Shown: positions 33,972 through 41,626 of the stretch, piece after piece
Numbering within the stretch: the first letter of the stretch is position 1
Layout: each line of letters begins with the position of its first letter
From: Arthrobacter oryzae
GTDB taxonomy: Bacteria > Actinomycetota > Actinomycetes > Actinomycetales > Micrococcaceae
Length of the DNA: 64,000 nt
Assembly: GCF_003634095.1 (NCBI RefSeq)
Contig: NZ_RBIR01000001.1
Coordinates: 806,001 to 870,000, forward strand
Reading direction: 5' to 3'
The notes under the pieces: model-generated
What the model was told of the DNA's origin: nothing
Seen by the model: the letters and a program-made list of their open reading frames with translations, nothing else
Databases searched by the model: none
Program-made: the position numbers and the translations under genes

Positions 33972-34126
33972 GCTTCTCGTTCACGGCCGGCCCTCGCCGG
34001 ACACGGGTACACGGGTACGCGGGACCGGCCCGGCCGGCCCGGGCCCGGGTGCCCGGTCCGGGCGCAGCGCCACCGTCCGGCCGACCCGAAAGCGTCGCCG
34101 GCCCGTCCGGTGCCATTATGGGGGGC

Positions 34127-34465
34127 GTGACTATCGCAAAAACGATCCTGCTCTTCATTCTGGCCGCCGCCGCGGAAATCGGAGGGGCCTGGCTCGTCTG
34201 GCAGTCCGTCCGGGAGGGCCGGGACTGGTGGTGGGCGGGACTGGGCGTCGTCGCCCTAGGCATCTACGGCTTCGTCGCGACACTGCAGCCCGATGCGCAC
34301 TTCGGCCGGATCCTCGCCGCGTACGGCGGCGTATTCGTCGCCGGCTCCCTAGTCTGGGGAATGGTCTTCGACGGCTTCCGGCCAGACCGATGGGACATCC
34401 TGGGTTCGGCGGTCTGCCTGCTCGGGGTCGCCGTCATCATGTTTGCACCCCGCGACGCCGGATAG
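34127..34465 (+). CDS. YnfA/UPF0060 family small membrane protein
   Basis: This encodes 112 residues with four helices, typical of the YnfA group, which is related to small multidrug resistance proteins. Hallmarks are [21 protein letters not shown] at the N-terminus, [44 protein letters not shown] in the middle and [14 protein letters not shown] at the end. GTG 34127 gives the normal N-terminus; ATG 34118 adds three residues. It diverges from the dioxygenase gene. Confidence 0.93.
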   Translation: MTIAKTILLFILAAAAEIGGAWLVWQSVREGRDWWWAGLGVVALGIYGFVATLQPDAHFGRILAAYGGVFVAGSLVWGMVFDGFRPDRWDILGSAVCLLGVAVIMFAPRDAG

Positions 34466-34576
34466 CGGGCACACCGGAAGCTCAAAAGTCCCGCATGGTT
34501 GGCGCTCGCCGCCATTGGGCAAGAACTCCCCCGCCTTCGGCGCCCGCGCGGAACGGCGGCTCCGTGCCCTGTACGC

Positions 34577-35992
34577 CTAGCGGCCTGCCGTCTGTCCGAG
34601 TACCTGCCCGAGGATCCGGGCGCCTTCCCGGAAGGCGCCCGGATTGGGTCCGGCGTAGTTGAGCCGGATGAACGGCCCGGCCGGTTCGGCGGGAAACCAG
34701 TCGGCGCCGGCAGCGATGATCACCCCGGCGGCTTCACAGTCGCGAACGAGCTGGCCGACGTCGGTGCCGTCGGGCAAGCGCGCCCACAGGTTTAGTCCGC
34801 CCGTGGGCACGTGTGCAACGTGGGCCAGCGGGGCGTGCTCCCGCAGGCTGCTGACCAGCAGGTCCCGGCGCCCCTGGAGCTGGTGGCGCAGCCCCCGCAG
34901 GTGCGTGTGCCACGCCGGCTGCGTCACGACGTCGAGGGCGGCCGCCTGGAGCACTCCGCTGACGTACATCGACTCGGCTCCCCGGTCGGCCAGAATGCGC
35001 TCACGCGCCGGCCCGCGGGCTATCACAGCGGCCACCCGAATGGCCGGGGACACGCTCTTGGTCAGCGAACGCAGATAGACCACATGGCCGGAATCGTCGC
35101 GGGCGGCAACAGGTGTGGCCTCGGTGGTGATGCCGAAATCGTGCGCCCAGTCGTCCTCGACGAGGAATGCGCCGTGGGCGCGCACCACGTCCAGCACCTG
35201 CTCGGCCACTCGGGCCGGCCACTGCGCGCCGGTGGGATTGGCATAGTTCGGCTGCGCATAGAACAACCGGGCGCCTGTCTCATCAAAGGCCCGAGCCAGT
35301 TCTTGCGGGTCCGGGCCCCCGGGACCGCTGGGCACCGGAACCACGCGGACGCCGGCCTGCGCTGCGGCCAGAATGGCCCCCCAGTACGTCGGCGACTCCA
35401 CCAGCAGCGGCTGTCCGCTGCCGACCAGCGCCCGGAAGACGGAACTGAGCCCGCTCTGGCTGCCGGGAAGCACGATCACATCGCCCGGTGTTGGCGGGGT
35501 GACTCCGGCCGGGGTGGCAGACCGGAGTTCGTGCGCGAACCACGACTGCAATTCAGGCATCCCCGCGGCGGGCGGCCGGGACAGGGCAGCGTCTCCCCGG
35601 GCCGCCCGGGTCAGGGCGGCCCGGACCAGGCGCTCGGGCAGCAGCTCGCGGTCCGGATAGCCGGAGTGGAAGGCGATGACATCGTTCGGCGCACTGCGCA
35701 TCGCGGTAGAGACGGCCCGGAGCGGGGCGCGGGGCGTGCCCAGCGCGGCCGTCTGCCAGCCGTAGTCCGCGGGCCGCGCTGAACGGACGGCGCGCACAAA
35801 CGTTCCCACCCCGGGGCGGCTCTCGATCAGGCCCTGCCCGGCGAGCGCGCGGAGCGCTTTCTGCACGGTCACGGGACTGGCCTGGTATTCGGCAACAAGG
35901 GACCGCGTCGACGGAAGCCGGGCGCCCGGCGCGGCCGTGGCAATCCACTCCCGGAGCCGTGCCACAATCCGGGCAGTGCTATCGTTGGACAT
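34577..35992 (-). CDS. MocR-family regulator (GntR HTH plus aminotransferase domain)
   Basis: This encodes 471 residues. The N-terminal winged helix (about 1-70) has LPSTRSLVAEYQASPVTVQKALRAL. The C-terminal fold-type I aminotransferase domain (about 95-470) has YAQPNYANPTGAQWP and YLRSLTKSVSPAIRVA, with the PLP-binding lysine in SLTKS. Such regulators usually control a neighbour. Here the divergent EamA exporter gene starts on shared bases, which makes it the likely target. An ATG far upstream (36868) would run through the exporter gene and is rejected. Confidence 0.92.
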   Translation of the reverse strand: MSNDSTARIVARLREWIATAAPGARLPSTRSLVAEYQASPVTVQKALRALAGQGLIESRPGVGTFVRAVRSARPADYGWQTAALGTPRAPLRAVSTAMRSAPNDVIAFHSGYPDRELLPERLVRAALTRAARGDAALSRPPAAGMPELQSWFAHELRSATPAGVTPPTPGDVIVLPGSQSGLSSVFRALVGSGQPLLVESPTYWGAILAAAQAGVRVVPVPSGPGGPDPQELARAFDETGARLFYAQPNYANPTGAQWPARVAEQVLDVVRAHGAFLVEDDWAHDFGITTEATPVAARDDSGHVVYLRSLTKSVSPAIRVAAVIARGPARERILADRGAESMYVSGVLQAAALDVVTQPAWHTHLRGLRHQLQGRRDLLVSSLREHAPLAHVAHVPTGGLNLWARLPDGTDVGQLVRDCEAAGVIIAAGADWFPAEPAGPFIRLNYAGPNPGAFREGARILGQVLGQTAGR

Positions 35993-36029
35993 GAGACACA
36001 ATAGTAGCGCTACTCTGAGAATTGGCCAA
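35980..36029. promoter_or_regulatory. Overlapping divergent promoters and operator between MocR and EamA genes
   Basis: The two start codons share CATG (35990-35993). Rightward, TATCGT (35980-35985) is 5 bases before ATG 35991. Leftward, TTGGCC (36029-36024), a 17-base spacer and TACTAT (36006-36001) precede ATG 35992. The perfect palindrome AGTAGCGCTACT (36003-36014) covers the leftward -10 and lies inside the exporter reading frame. Both messages would have almost no leader. Confidence 0.65.
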
Positions 36030-36965
36030 CCGATATCGGCCGGACCGGCCACCGGACTGTGGTGGGGCCTGGTCGGCGTCGCGGCCTTTTCCTTCACGGT
36101 TCCGTTTACCAGGGTGGCGGTGGCGGCCCTGCCGCCGTTGTTCATTGGATCGGGCCGGGCCGTCGTCGCCGCCATCCTCGCCGCGTGCGCCCTCGCGATA
36201 ACCCGGCAGCGCCGGCCCCAGGGGGCCCAGTGGGCGCGGGTTGCCGTCGTCGCCGGCGGGGTCGTAGTGGGTTTCCCGCTGCTGACCTCCTTCGCCCTTG
36301 CCTCCGTTCCCGCCAGCCACGGCGCCGTCGTTATCGCCCTGCTCCCCGCTGCAACAGCCACGATGGCGGTGCTTCGCGGCCACGAACGCCCGCCAACCAG
36401 GTTCTGGATCATCACCGGTGCCGGCGCGGTCGCGGCGGTTGTGTTCGCGTCCGCACAGTCCGGGGGCCTCGGGCAACTGCATCTTGCGGACCTGCTGCTC
36501 TTCGGTGCCGTCGTGTGCGCGGCCATTGGATACGCGGAAGGCGGCAAACTGGCCCGGGAACTCGGCTCGTGGCAGACCGTCTCCTGGGCCCTCGTCCTGA
36601 TCTCGCCGCTTATGGTGTGCATGGCGGTCGCCTCTATGGCCGGACAACCTCCGTCCGCTACCCCGGTACAGTGGGCCGCTTTCGCGTACCTTGGAGTCGT
36701 GAGCATGTTTCTAGGCTTCTTCGCCTGGTACCACGGCCTGGCGATTGGCCCCATGGCGCAGGTCAGCCAGATCCAACTGGTCCAGCCCGTGTTGAGCATC
36801 TGCTGGGCCGGGCTCATCCTGGGCGAGGACCTGACCTGGACCACCATCGTTGGCGGCGCGATCGTCATATTCTGCGCCGGACTGGCCGTCCGCTCCCGGC
36901 CCGGGACGGGCCGGCCGGTGGGGTCAGGGAAGCAGGTGCTGGCCGCGGCGAGTCGGTCCCGGTGA
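35991..36965 (+). CDS. EamA/DMT-family exporter
   Basis: This encodes 324 residues with ten helices in two EamA repeats (about 18-145 and 160-310). Typical elements are FTVPFTRVAVAALPPLFIGSGRA near the start and WAAFAYLGVVSMFLGFFAWYHGLAIGPMAQVSQIQLVQPVLSI in the second repeat. Members export amino acids or related metabolites. No in-frame alternative start exists before the first helix, so ATG 35991 stands despite overlapping the MocR start. It is a likely target of that regulator. Confidence 0.92.
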   Translation: MRHNSSATLRIGQPISAGPATGLWWGLVGVAAFSFTVPFTRVAVAALPPLFIGSGRAVVAAILAACALAITRQRRPQGAQWARVAVVAGGVVVGFPLLTSFALASVPASHGAVVIALLPAATATMAVLRGHERPPTRFWIITGAGAVAAVVFASAQSGGLGQLHLADLLLFGAVVCAAIGYAEGGKLARELGSWQTVSWALVLISPLMVCMAVASMAGQPPSATPVQWAAFAYLGVVSMFLGFFAWYHGLAIGPMAQVSQIQLVQPVLSICWAGLILGEDLTWTTIVGGAIVIFCAGLAVRSRPGTGRPVGSGKQVLAAASRSR

Positions 36966-37061
36966 CCAGGCCACCTCCTCCCCCGGCTCCTTCAAAGTCA
37001 CCCTCGTCCCAAACCCCGCACCCGTTCCGCTACCGGTCCACGAACCGAAGGGAAGATCTCC

Positions 37062-37745
37062 GTGTACATCCCCGCACATTTCGCTGTCAGTCCCGATGCC
37101 ATCAAGCACCTGCTCACCCGCCCGGCCGCGGCAAACCTGATTACCGCCACCGCAGGCGGCATACTTGCCACACTGTTGCCCTTTGTTTACGATCCCGAGG
37201 CCGGTGAACACGGCGCCCTCCACGGACACCTCGCCCGCAACAACCCGCAGTGGTCCGAACCCGCCCTCGGCGAATCTCTCTTCATCATCCAGGGCGCCGA
37301 CGCCTACATCTCACCGTCGTGGTACGCATCCAAGGCCGAGCACGGCCGCGTCGTTCCCACCTGGAATTACTCCACGGCCCATGTTTACGGCAACCTCGTC
37401 ATCCACGACGATCCGACGTGGCTCGCCAGCCATGTCCGTCGCTTGAGCGACCACAACGAGGCCGGCGCCGAGCGGCCGTGGACGGTCGACGATGCCCCCG
37501 AGCGCTACATCGCCGGCCAGCTGCGCGCAATCGTCGGCGTCGAGCTTCTCATCACCCGGATCGAGGCGAAGCACAAACTCAGCCAGAACCGGTCCGACGC
37601 CGACATTGACGGCGTGGTAGCGGGGCTGCGGGCCCGCGGGCAGATGGAAAGCGCCGCCGACGTCGAGACGGCCCGCGAGGGCCGCGAGGCCCGCGACGAG
37701 CCACGATGCCCCCACTCCGGCGCTCCGGCCGGCCCTGTTGCCTAA
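37062..37745 (+). CDS. PaiB-family FMN-binding protein
   Basis: This encodes 227 residues starting at GTG 37062 (GGAAG upstream). The family N-terminus YIPAHFAVSPDAIKHLLTRPAAANLIT, the HGHLARNNPQW segment, YISPSWYASKAEHGRVVPTWNYSTAHVYG and KHKLSQNR are the standard PaiB motifs. The fold is a flavin reductase-like split barrel. In Bacillus PaiB affects sporulation and protease genes; here it may be an FMN-dependent enzyme. The last 30 residues are an extra low-complexity tail. A short direct repeat follows the stop. Confidence 0.9.
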   Translation: MYIPAHFAVSPDAIKHLLTRPAAANLITATAGGILATLLPFVYDPEAGEHGALHGHLARNNPQWSEPALGESLFIIQGADAYISPSWYASKAEHGRVVPTWNYSTAHVYGNLVIHDDPTWLASHVRRLSDHNEAGAERPWTVDDAPERYIAGQLRAIVGVELLITRIEAKHKLSQNRSDADIDGVVAGLRARGQMESAADVETAREGREARDEPRCPHSGAPAGPVA

Positions 37746-38061
37746 GCTGAGCAGCGGCCTGAGCAGCGGCGCCCGCTCAAGTGCGGGTCTGGAGCGCTCA
37801 CAGGCGCCTAAGAGATAGGATCCGCCACGGAAACGCATTCCGGGGACCCTCACGCGGGACGTTTTCGCCGTGCTTTCGGATGGGCGCTACGCGGGAGGTC
37901 CTGCGCTACGGGGATCTCCGTAGCGCAGGACCTTTTCCGCGTCACGCGTCCGTTTCCCTAGCGAATTCCCCGGCTAGTGAGTGCGAGGAGCCCCTCCCGG
38001 GCCGTGGATTCCACGGTCCGTGCTCCACGGCCCCGGACGCTGGACCGGAGATGTTCGTTTT
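37746..38061. other. Convergent gap with a 96-bp repeat, 316 bp
   Basis: This lies between the convergent PaiB and VOC genes. It begins with a short direct repeat, CTGAGCAGCGG (two copies just after the PaiB stop), and contains repeat copy A (37874-37969), listed separately. No ORF is convincing. Confidence 0.6.
37874..37969. repeat. 96-bp palindromic repeat, copy A
   Basis: This is one of three repeats of identical length in the window (copies B at 38717 and C at 45855). The core is a perfect 16-bp inverted repeat (37896-37911 with 37918-37933) that begins AGGTCCTGCG, with a 6-base loop. It is flanked by TTTCGGA at the left and CCGCGTCACG at the right. It resembles a REP or MITE-type intergenic element. 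No transposase is near. Confidence 0.8.
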
Positions 38062-38433
38062 CTAGGCTTGGCGCAGCCCGAGGGTGTTGCCGTCAGGATC
38101 GAGGAACCAAGCAGCCCGGGCGGGGCCGAGCTGAGCGATGTGGCCCGTCGTCACCAAGGGACCTTCGGAATAGTCCAGGAATTCGACGCCCTTGGCGCCC
38201 AGGTCCTGGACCACGGCCTCGATATCCTCCACTTCGAAGTGCGCGAGGGTGTGCTCAGTGGCGACGGGCGGGCGCTTGAAGACGGAGATCTCGCTGGCGG
38301 CTCCGCAGCGGAATCGTGCGCCGGCAGGGGTCTCCCACAAAAATGTCAGGCCGAGGGTATCGCCGTAGAAGGACTTCGCCCGTTCCAAGTCCGTGACGGG
38401 GATCGTGGCTACAACCATCGTGGCAGTGATCAT
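38062..38433 (-). CDS. VOC (glyoxalase/bleomycin resistance) protein
   Basis: This encodes 123 residues with one full VOC domain: VVATIPVTDLERAKSFYGDTLGLTFLWE and the second module HTLAHFEVEDIEAVVQDLGAKGVEF, ending AWFLDPDGNTLGL. The metal ligand pattern ends in D-P-D-G-N, which differs from glyoxalase I, so the reaction is unknown. Start ATG 38433 has GAGGAGG. The upstream gap holds repeat copy B. Confidence 0.88.
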   Translation of the reverse strand: MITATMVVATIPVTDLERAKSFYGDTLGLTFLWETPAGARFRCGAASEISVFKRPPVATEHTLAHFEVEDIEAVVQDLGAKGVEFLDYSEGPLVTTGHIAQLGPARAAWFLDPDGNTLGLRQA

Positions 38434-38716
38434 CAGTAACCTCCTCGGTAGACCCACCCGACCGACGTGATCGAACTGTCGCCGGGCGGGGGGAAATACA
38501 GGGTCCTAGTGCTTACCCCCGGATCGTCCCACTGTTCGGGGCCACGGGACAGGGCCCTCGGACCCGGCACCCGCCACCCGCCACCCGCCACCCTCGCTGC
38601 CCTGGGATCGGCATCCGGTATCCCGGCGGGTCCTTGCGCATGCGTGGGCGCTCACGACGCGGACGGGACGTCGGCGAGCGGATTCGGTCGCCGCCTAGCA
38701 GTCCTTTTCGCAACCC

Positions 38717-38812
38717 TTTCGGACAGGCGACACGCAACGAGTCAAGCGCTACGGTCATCCCCGTAGCGCATGACCTTTTCCGCATCCGGAGTCCGTTTCC
38801 GTAGCGGAATCC
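38717..38812. repeat. 96-bp palindromic repeat, copy B
   Basis: This has the same ends and length as copy A. The inner inverted repeat has 14-bp arms with one mismatch (38741-38754 with 38761-38774), sharing the GCGCTACGG core. It lies about 300 bp upstream of the LacI gene, in the same orientation as copy C on the far side of the ribose operon. Confidence 0.75.
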
Positions 38813-38983
38813 GAGAATGCGGCGGACGGACATGTTGACCCTCGTCAACGCGTACCAGCCCGGTCGCCGGAGTCCAGAAGGGCCCGCAACGGCAATGCAC
38901 TCTTGCGCGCCGGATGAACGCAAACACGCGGCCGACAGGCGTGGGCACTGCTGGAGAACGAAAAACTCACCTGATTTGCCCCC

Positions 38984-39012
38984 TTGTGATCGATTCTGAA
39001 AACGTTTACAGT
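38984..39012 (+). promoter_or_regulatory. LacI gene promoter with overlapping operator
   Basis: TTGTGA (38984-38989), a 17-base spacer and TACAGT (39007-39012) make a good promoter. TGAAAACGTTTACA (38997-39010) is a LacI-family operator, one base from a perfect palindrome with central CG. It lies in the spacer and -10, so the LacI protein should repress its own gene and the downstream operon. Confidence 0.7.
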
Positions 39013-39111
39013 ATTCAGATGCCGACGTGATTGGATTCACAGACGGCGCCTCAGGACGGTCCCGCAAGGGCCGGCACAACGGACCCGGCAGACTCAAAGG
39101 AGAGCACATCC

Positions 39112-40152
39112 ATGGCAACCATCCATGACGTGGCCAAGCTCGCCGGCGTTTCAATCGCCAGCGTGTCCCGCATGCTGGCGGGCGAAAACGTCCGCAGCGC
39201 CGAGGCCATCCGGCAGGCCATCAGCGATCTCGGCTACCGGCCCAACGCCAGCGCCCGCGGGCTCCGCCTAGGCAAACATCACTGCATCGCGGTCATCGTC
39301 CCCGACATCGCCAACCCGTACTTCGCCGCCCTGGTCCGCGGCATCGAGGAACGCTTCATGACCCAAGGCTTCCGCATCATCGTCGCCAGCAGCGATGAGC
39401 AGTTCAGTGCGGAATCAGAACTGCTGGGCAACCTCGTCGATGCTGTCGACGCCATCGCAATTGTTCCTGCCGAGGAAGGAGAGCGGACCCGCAGGCTGCT
39501 GGCTGCTCTGAACAAGCCCGTGGTCCTGATCGACCGGTCCGTGGGCGATGAACCCGGCTTCGACCTCGTCAACGTGGACAACACCAGCGGGGCCAAGGCT
39601 GCCGCGGACTACCTGCTGTCCCTCGGCCACCGCCGAATTGGCATCATCAGCGGCCGCCAGGACACGGTTCCCGGCCGCGCCCGGCATCAGGCGTTCCTGG
39701 CGACCCTCGCCGCCGCAGGCGTCGACGTCCCGGTCGAAGCCATCAAAATCGGCGAATTCAGCCGTGACTTCGGCCGCCGCGCCGCCCAGGAACTGATCCA
39801 GCAGGGCCAGATCGGGGCGGCCCCGGGTGCCGGGGCCGCCGGTATCACGGCATTGTTTGTCGCCAACAACACGATGGCCCAGGGCGCCCTGCTGGCATTG
39901 CACGCAGCAGGGGTGTCAATCCCCCGGGAACTCTCCTTCATCTGCTTTGACGACTTCGACCTTGCCGAACTGCTCCCCGCACCGGTCACCGTCATCTCAC
40001 GGCCCGCCATCGCCGAGGGCCATGCCGCTGCGGACCTTCTCCTGAGGCGCATTGAACATTTCGGCAGCACCAACCAGCCCCCGCTGGAGCACAAAGTATT
40101 GCCGGTCAGCCTGACCATCCGGCAATCCTGCGCCGCTCCTCCCTTCAACTGA
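39112..40152 (+). CDS. LacI-family transcriptional regulator
   Basis: This encodes 346 residues. The N-terminal HTH (ATIHDVAKLAGVSIASVSRMLAGENVRSAEAIRQAISDLGYRPNASARGLRLG) is a textbook LacI DNA-binding and hinge region. The C-terminal periplasmic-binding-protein-like core follows (VIVPDIANPYFAALVRGIEER, then GHRRIGIISG). It is probably the ribose or deoxyribose repressor. It is followed by five same-strand genes with short gaps. Start ATG 39112 has AAAGGAGAG; the upstream TTG extension is rejected. Confidence 0.93.
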   Translation: MATIHDVAKLAGVSIASVSRMLAGENVRSAEAIRQAISDLGYRPNASARGLRLGKHHCIAVIVPDIANPYFAALVRGIEERFMTQGFRIIVASSDEQFSAESELLGNLVDAVDAIAIVPAEEGERTRRLLAALNKPVVLIDRSVGDEPGFDLVNVDNTSGAKAAADYLLSLGHRRIGIISGRQDTVPGRARHQAFLATLAAAGVDVPVEAIKIGEFSRDFGRRAAQELIQQGQIGAAPGAGAAGITALFVANNTMAQGALLALHAAGVSIPRELSFICFDDFDLAELLPAPVTVISRPAIAEGHAAADLLLRRIEHFGSTNQPPLEHKVLPVSLTIRQSCAAPPFN

Positions 40153-40185
40153 CCCCATCTCAACTCCGTCCCCTAAGGAACCCCC

Positions 40186-41157
40186 ATGACTACAGCTGTG
40201 CCCGGAAACGGGAAAGTACTGGTGATCGGCAGCATCACCTGTGACCTGACCAGTTTCAGCGATCGCCTGCCGCAGCGGGGCGAAACTGTGCTCGGCAATG
40301 CGTTCACAATGGTCCTTGGCGGCAAAGGCGCCAACCAAGCGCTGGCCGCGGCACGTGCCGGCAGCCACGTATCCCTCGTCGGCTGCGTGGGCGATGACGC
40401 GTTCAGCGAGCTCGTGCTCGGAACCCTGGCCGAGGAAAAGATCGACACCCAGCACGTGCTGAAGACCGAGGGACCCACCGGCATCGCCCACATCCGGGTC
40501 GACGCCTCGGCGGAAAACGACATCGTCATGATCCCCCTGGCCAATTCCCGCCTCAGCCCGGGACACATCCGGCGGTCCTTGGGCAGCATTGCGCATCCTG
40601 CGGGTGTCGCCCTCATCCAGCTGGAGATCCCGCACGAATCGGCGCTCGAAGCGGCGCGCCAATGCAAGGCACGCGGCATCACTGTCATCCTCGACCCGGC
40701 CCCGGCACCGGCCGAGGCCCTGGACGCGGACTTCTGGCCCCATGTGGACATCGTCACTCCCAACGAGACCGAAGCGAGACTCATTACCGGGATCGCCGTC
40801 ACTGACCGGGAATCCGCAATCGCCGCCGGGCGCTGGTTCACCGACCGCGGTGTGCAGCGGGCCGTCGTCACCCTCGCCGCCGCGGGCGCCGTCGTCGTCG
40901 AACGGACTTCCGCGGACAGCACGGCGGTGACCATGCAGGAGCCCTTCAGTGTGACCGCGGTAGACACCACGGCCGCGGGCGATGCCTTCGCCGGCGTCCT
41001 GGGCAGCGCGCTGGCCGAAGGCCTCGACTGGGACCAGTCCCTGCGCCGTGCCATGGCCGGCGGTGCGCTGGCCGTCACCGTGGCCGGCGCCAGCCCGAGT
41101 CTCCCCCAACGCCACGCCATCGACATTTTTCTCCAACGGCAGGCCGTCACGCGTTAG
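40186..41157 (+). CDS. rbsK: Ribokinase, PfkB family
   Basis: This encodes 323 residues. PfkB signature 1 is GGKGANQALAAARAG (about 46-60). Signature 2 is DTTAAGDAFAGVLGSALAEG, containing the anion hole and catalytic Asp (near residue 268). The N-terminal GSITCDLT replaces the more usual GSxNxD. The enzyme phosphorylates ribose, or possibly deoxyribose given the downstream deoC gene. It is 33 bases from the LacI gene. Confidence 0.92.
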   Translation: MTTAVPGNGKVLVIGSITCDLTSFSDRLPQRGETVLGNAFTMVLGGKGANQALAAARAGSHVSLVGCVGDDAFSELVLGTLAEEKIDTQHVLKTEGPTGIAHIRVDASAENDIVMIPLANSRLSPGHIRRSLGSIAHPAGVALIQLEIPHESALEAARQCKARGITVILDPAPAPAEALDADFWPHVDIVTPNETEARLITGIAVTDRESAIAAGRWFTDRGVQRAVVTLAAAGAVVVERTSADSTAVTMQEPFSVTAVDTTAAGDAFAGVLGSALAEGLDWDQSLRRAMAGGALAVTVAGASPSLPQRHAIDIFLQRQAVTR

Positions 41158-41220
41158 CCGCGGTCCCCCACCCACTCCACAAACATCGGTCCCATCCCTC
41201 CTCAACGCAGCGGAGCAACA

Positions 41221-41625
41221 ATGCGCAAGAACAGCGGTACCCTCAACGCGGCCCTCTCCCGGGTCATCTCAGAACTCGGCCACACCGACGAGCTTGTCGT
41301 AACCGACGCAGGCCTGCCGATCCCGGCCGGCGTCGAACGAATCGACCTCGCCCTGAGCCCGAACGTCCCGCGCTTCCTGGAGTGCCTGGACGTCGTCCTC
41401 GCCGAAGTCCAGGCCGAGGGCGCCATCGCGGCGTCGGAAATCGCCGAACAGAGTCCGGAACTCCTCGAGGCCCTCAAAGCTCGACTCGGCAGCCACGGCA
41501 TCCCGCTCGAACTCGTCCCGCACACTGAATTCAAGCAGCGGAGCAGGTCGTCCAAGGCGGCCGTCCGTTCCGGTGAATTCACCCCCTACGCGAATGTGAT
41601 CCTCGTGGCCGGGGTGGTGTACTGA
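41221..41625 (+). CDS. rbsD: D-ribose pyranase RbsD
   Basis: This encodes 134 residues. GHTDELVVTDAGLPIP keeps the catalytic histidine and the fold hallmark of RbsD, and SGEFTPYANVILVAGV is the conserved C-terminal motif. It converts beta-pyranose to furanose ribose, which supports ribose as the operon substrate. It starts 63 bases after rbsK, and its stop is directly followed by rbsA at 41627. Confidence 0.95.
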   Translation: MRKNSGTLNAALSRVISELGHTDELVVTDAGLPIPAGVERIDLALSPNVPRFLECLDVVLAEVQAEGAIAASEIAEQSPELLEALKARLGSHGIPLELVPHTEFKQRSRSSKAAVRSGEFTPYANVILVAGVVY

Positions 41626-41626
41626 C

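Larger units (their letters stand above)
38434..39111. other. Divergent gap of 678 bp with repeat and LacI promoter
   Basis: This separates the leftward VOC gene from the LacI regulator gene. It holds short tandem CCACCCG repeats near 38570-38597, repeat copy B (38717-38812) and the LacI promoter (38984-39012). Some short ORFs exist, but none looks real. Confidence 0.55.

Noticed and set aside
34577..36868. A 763-codon minus-strand frame extending the MocR gene upstream
   Set aside because: The extra N-terminal residues are antisense to the EamA exporter gene and have shadow-type composition; the GntR domain begins at ATG 35992.
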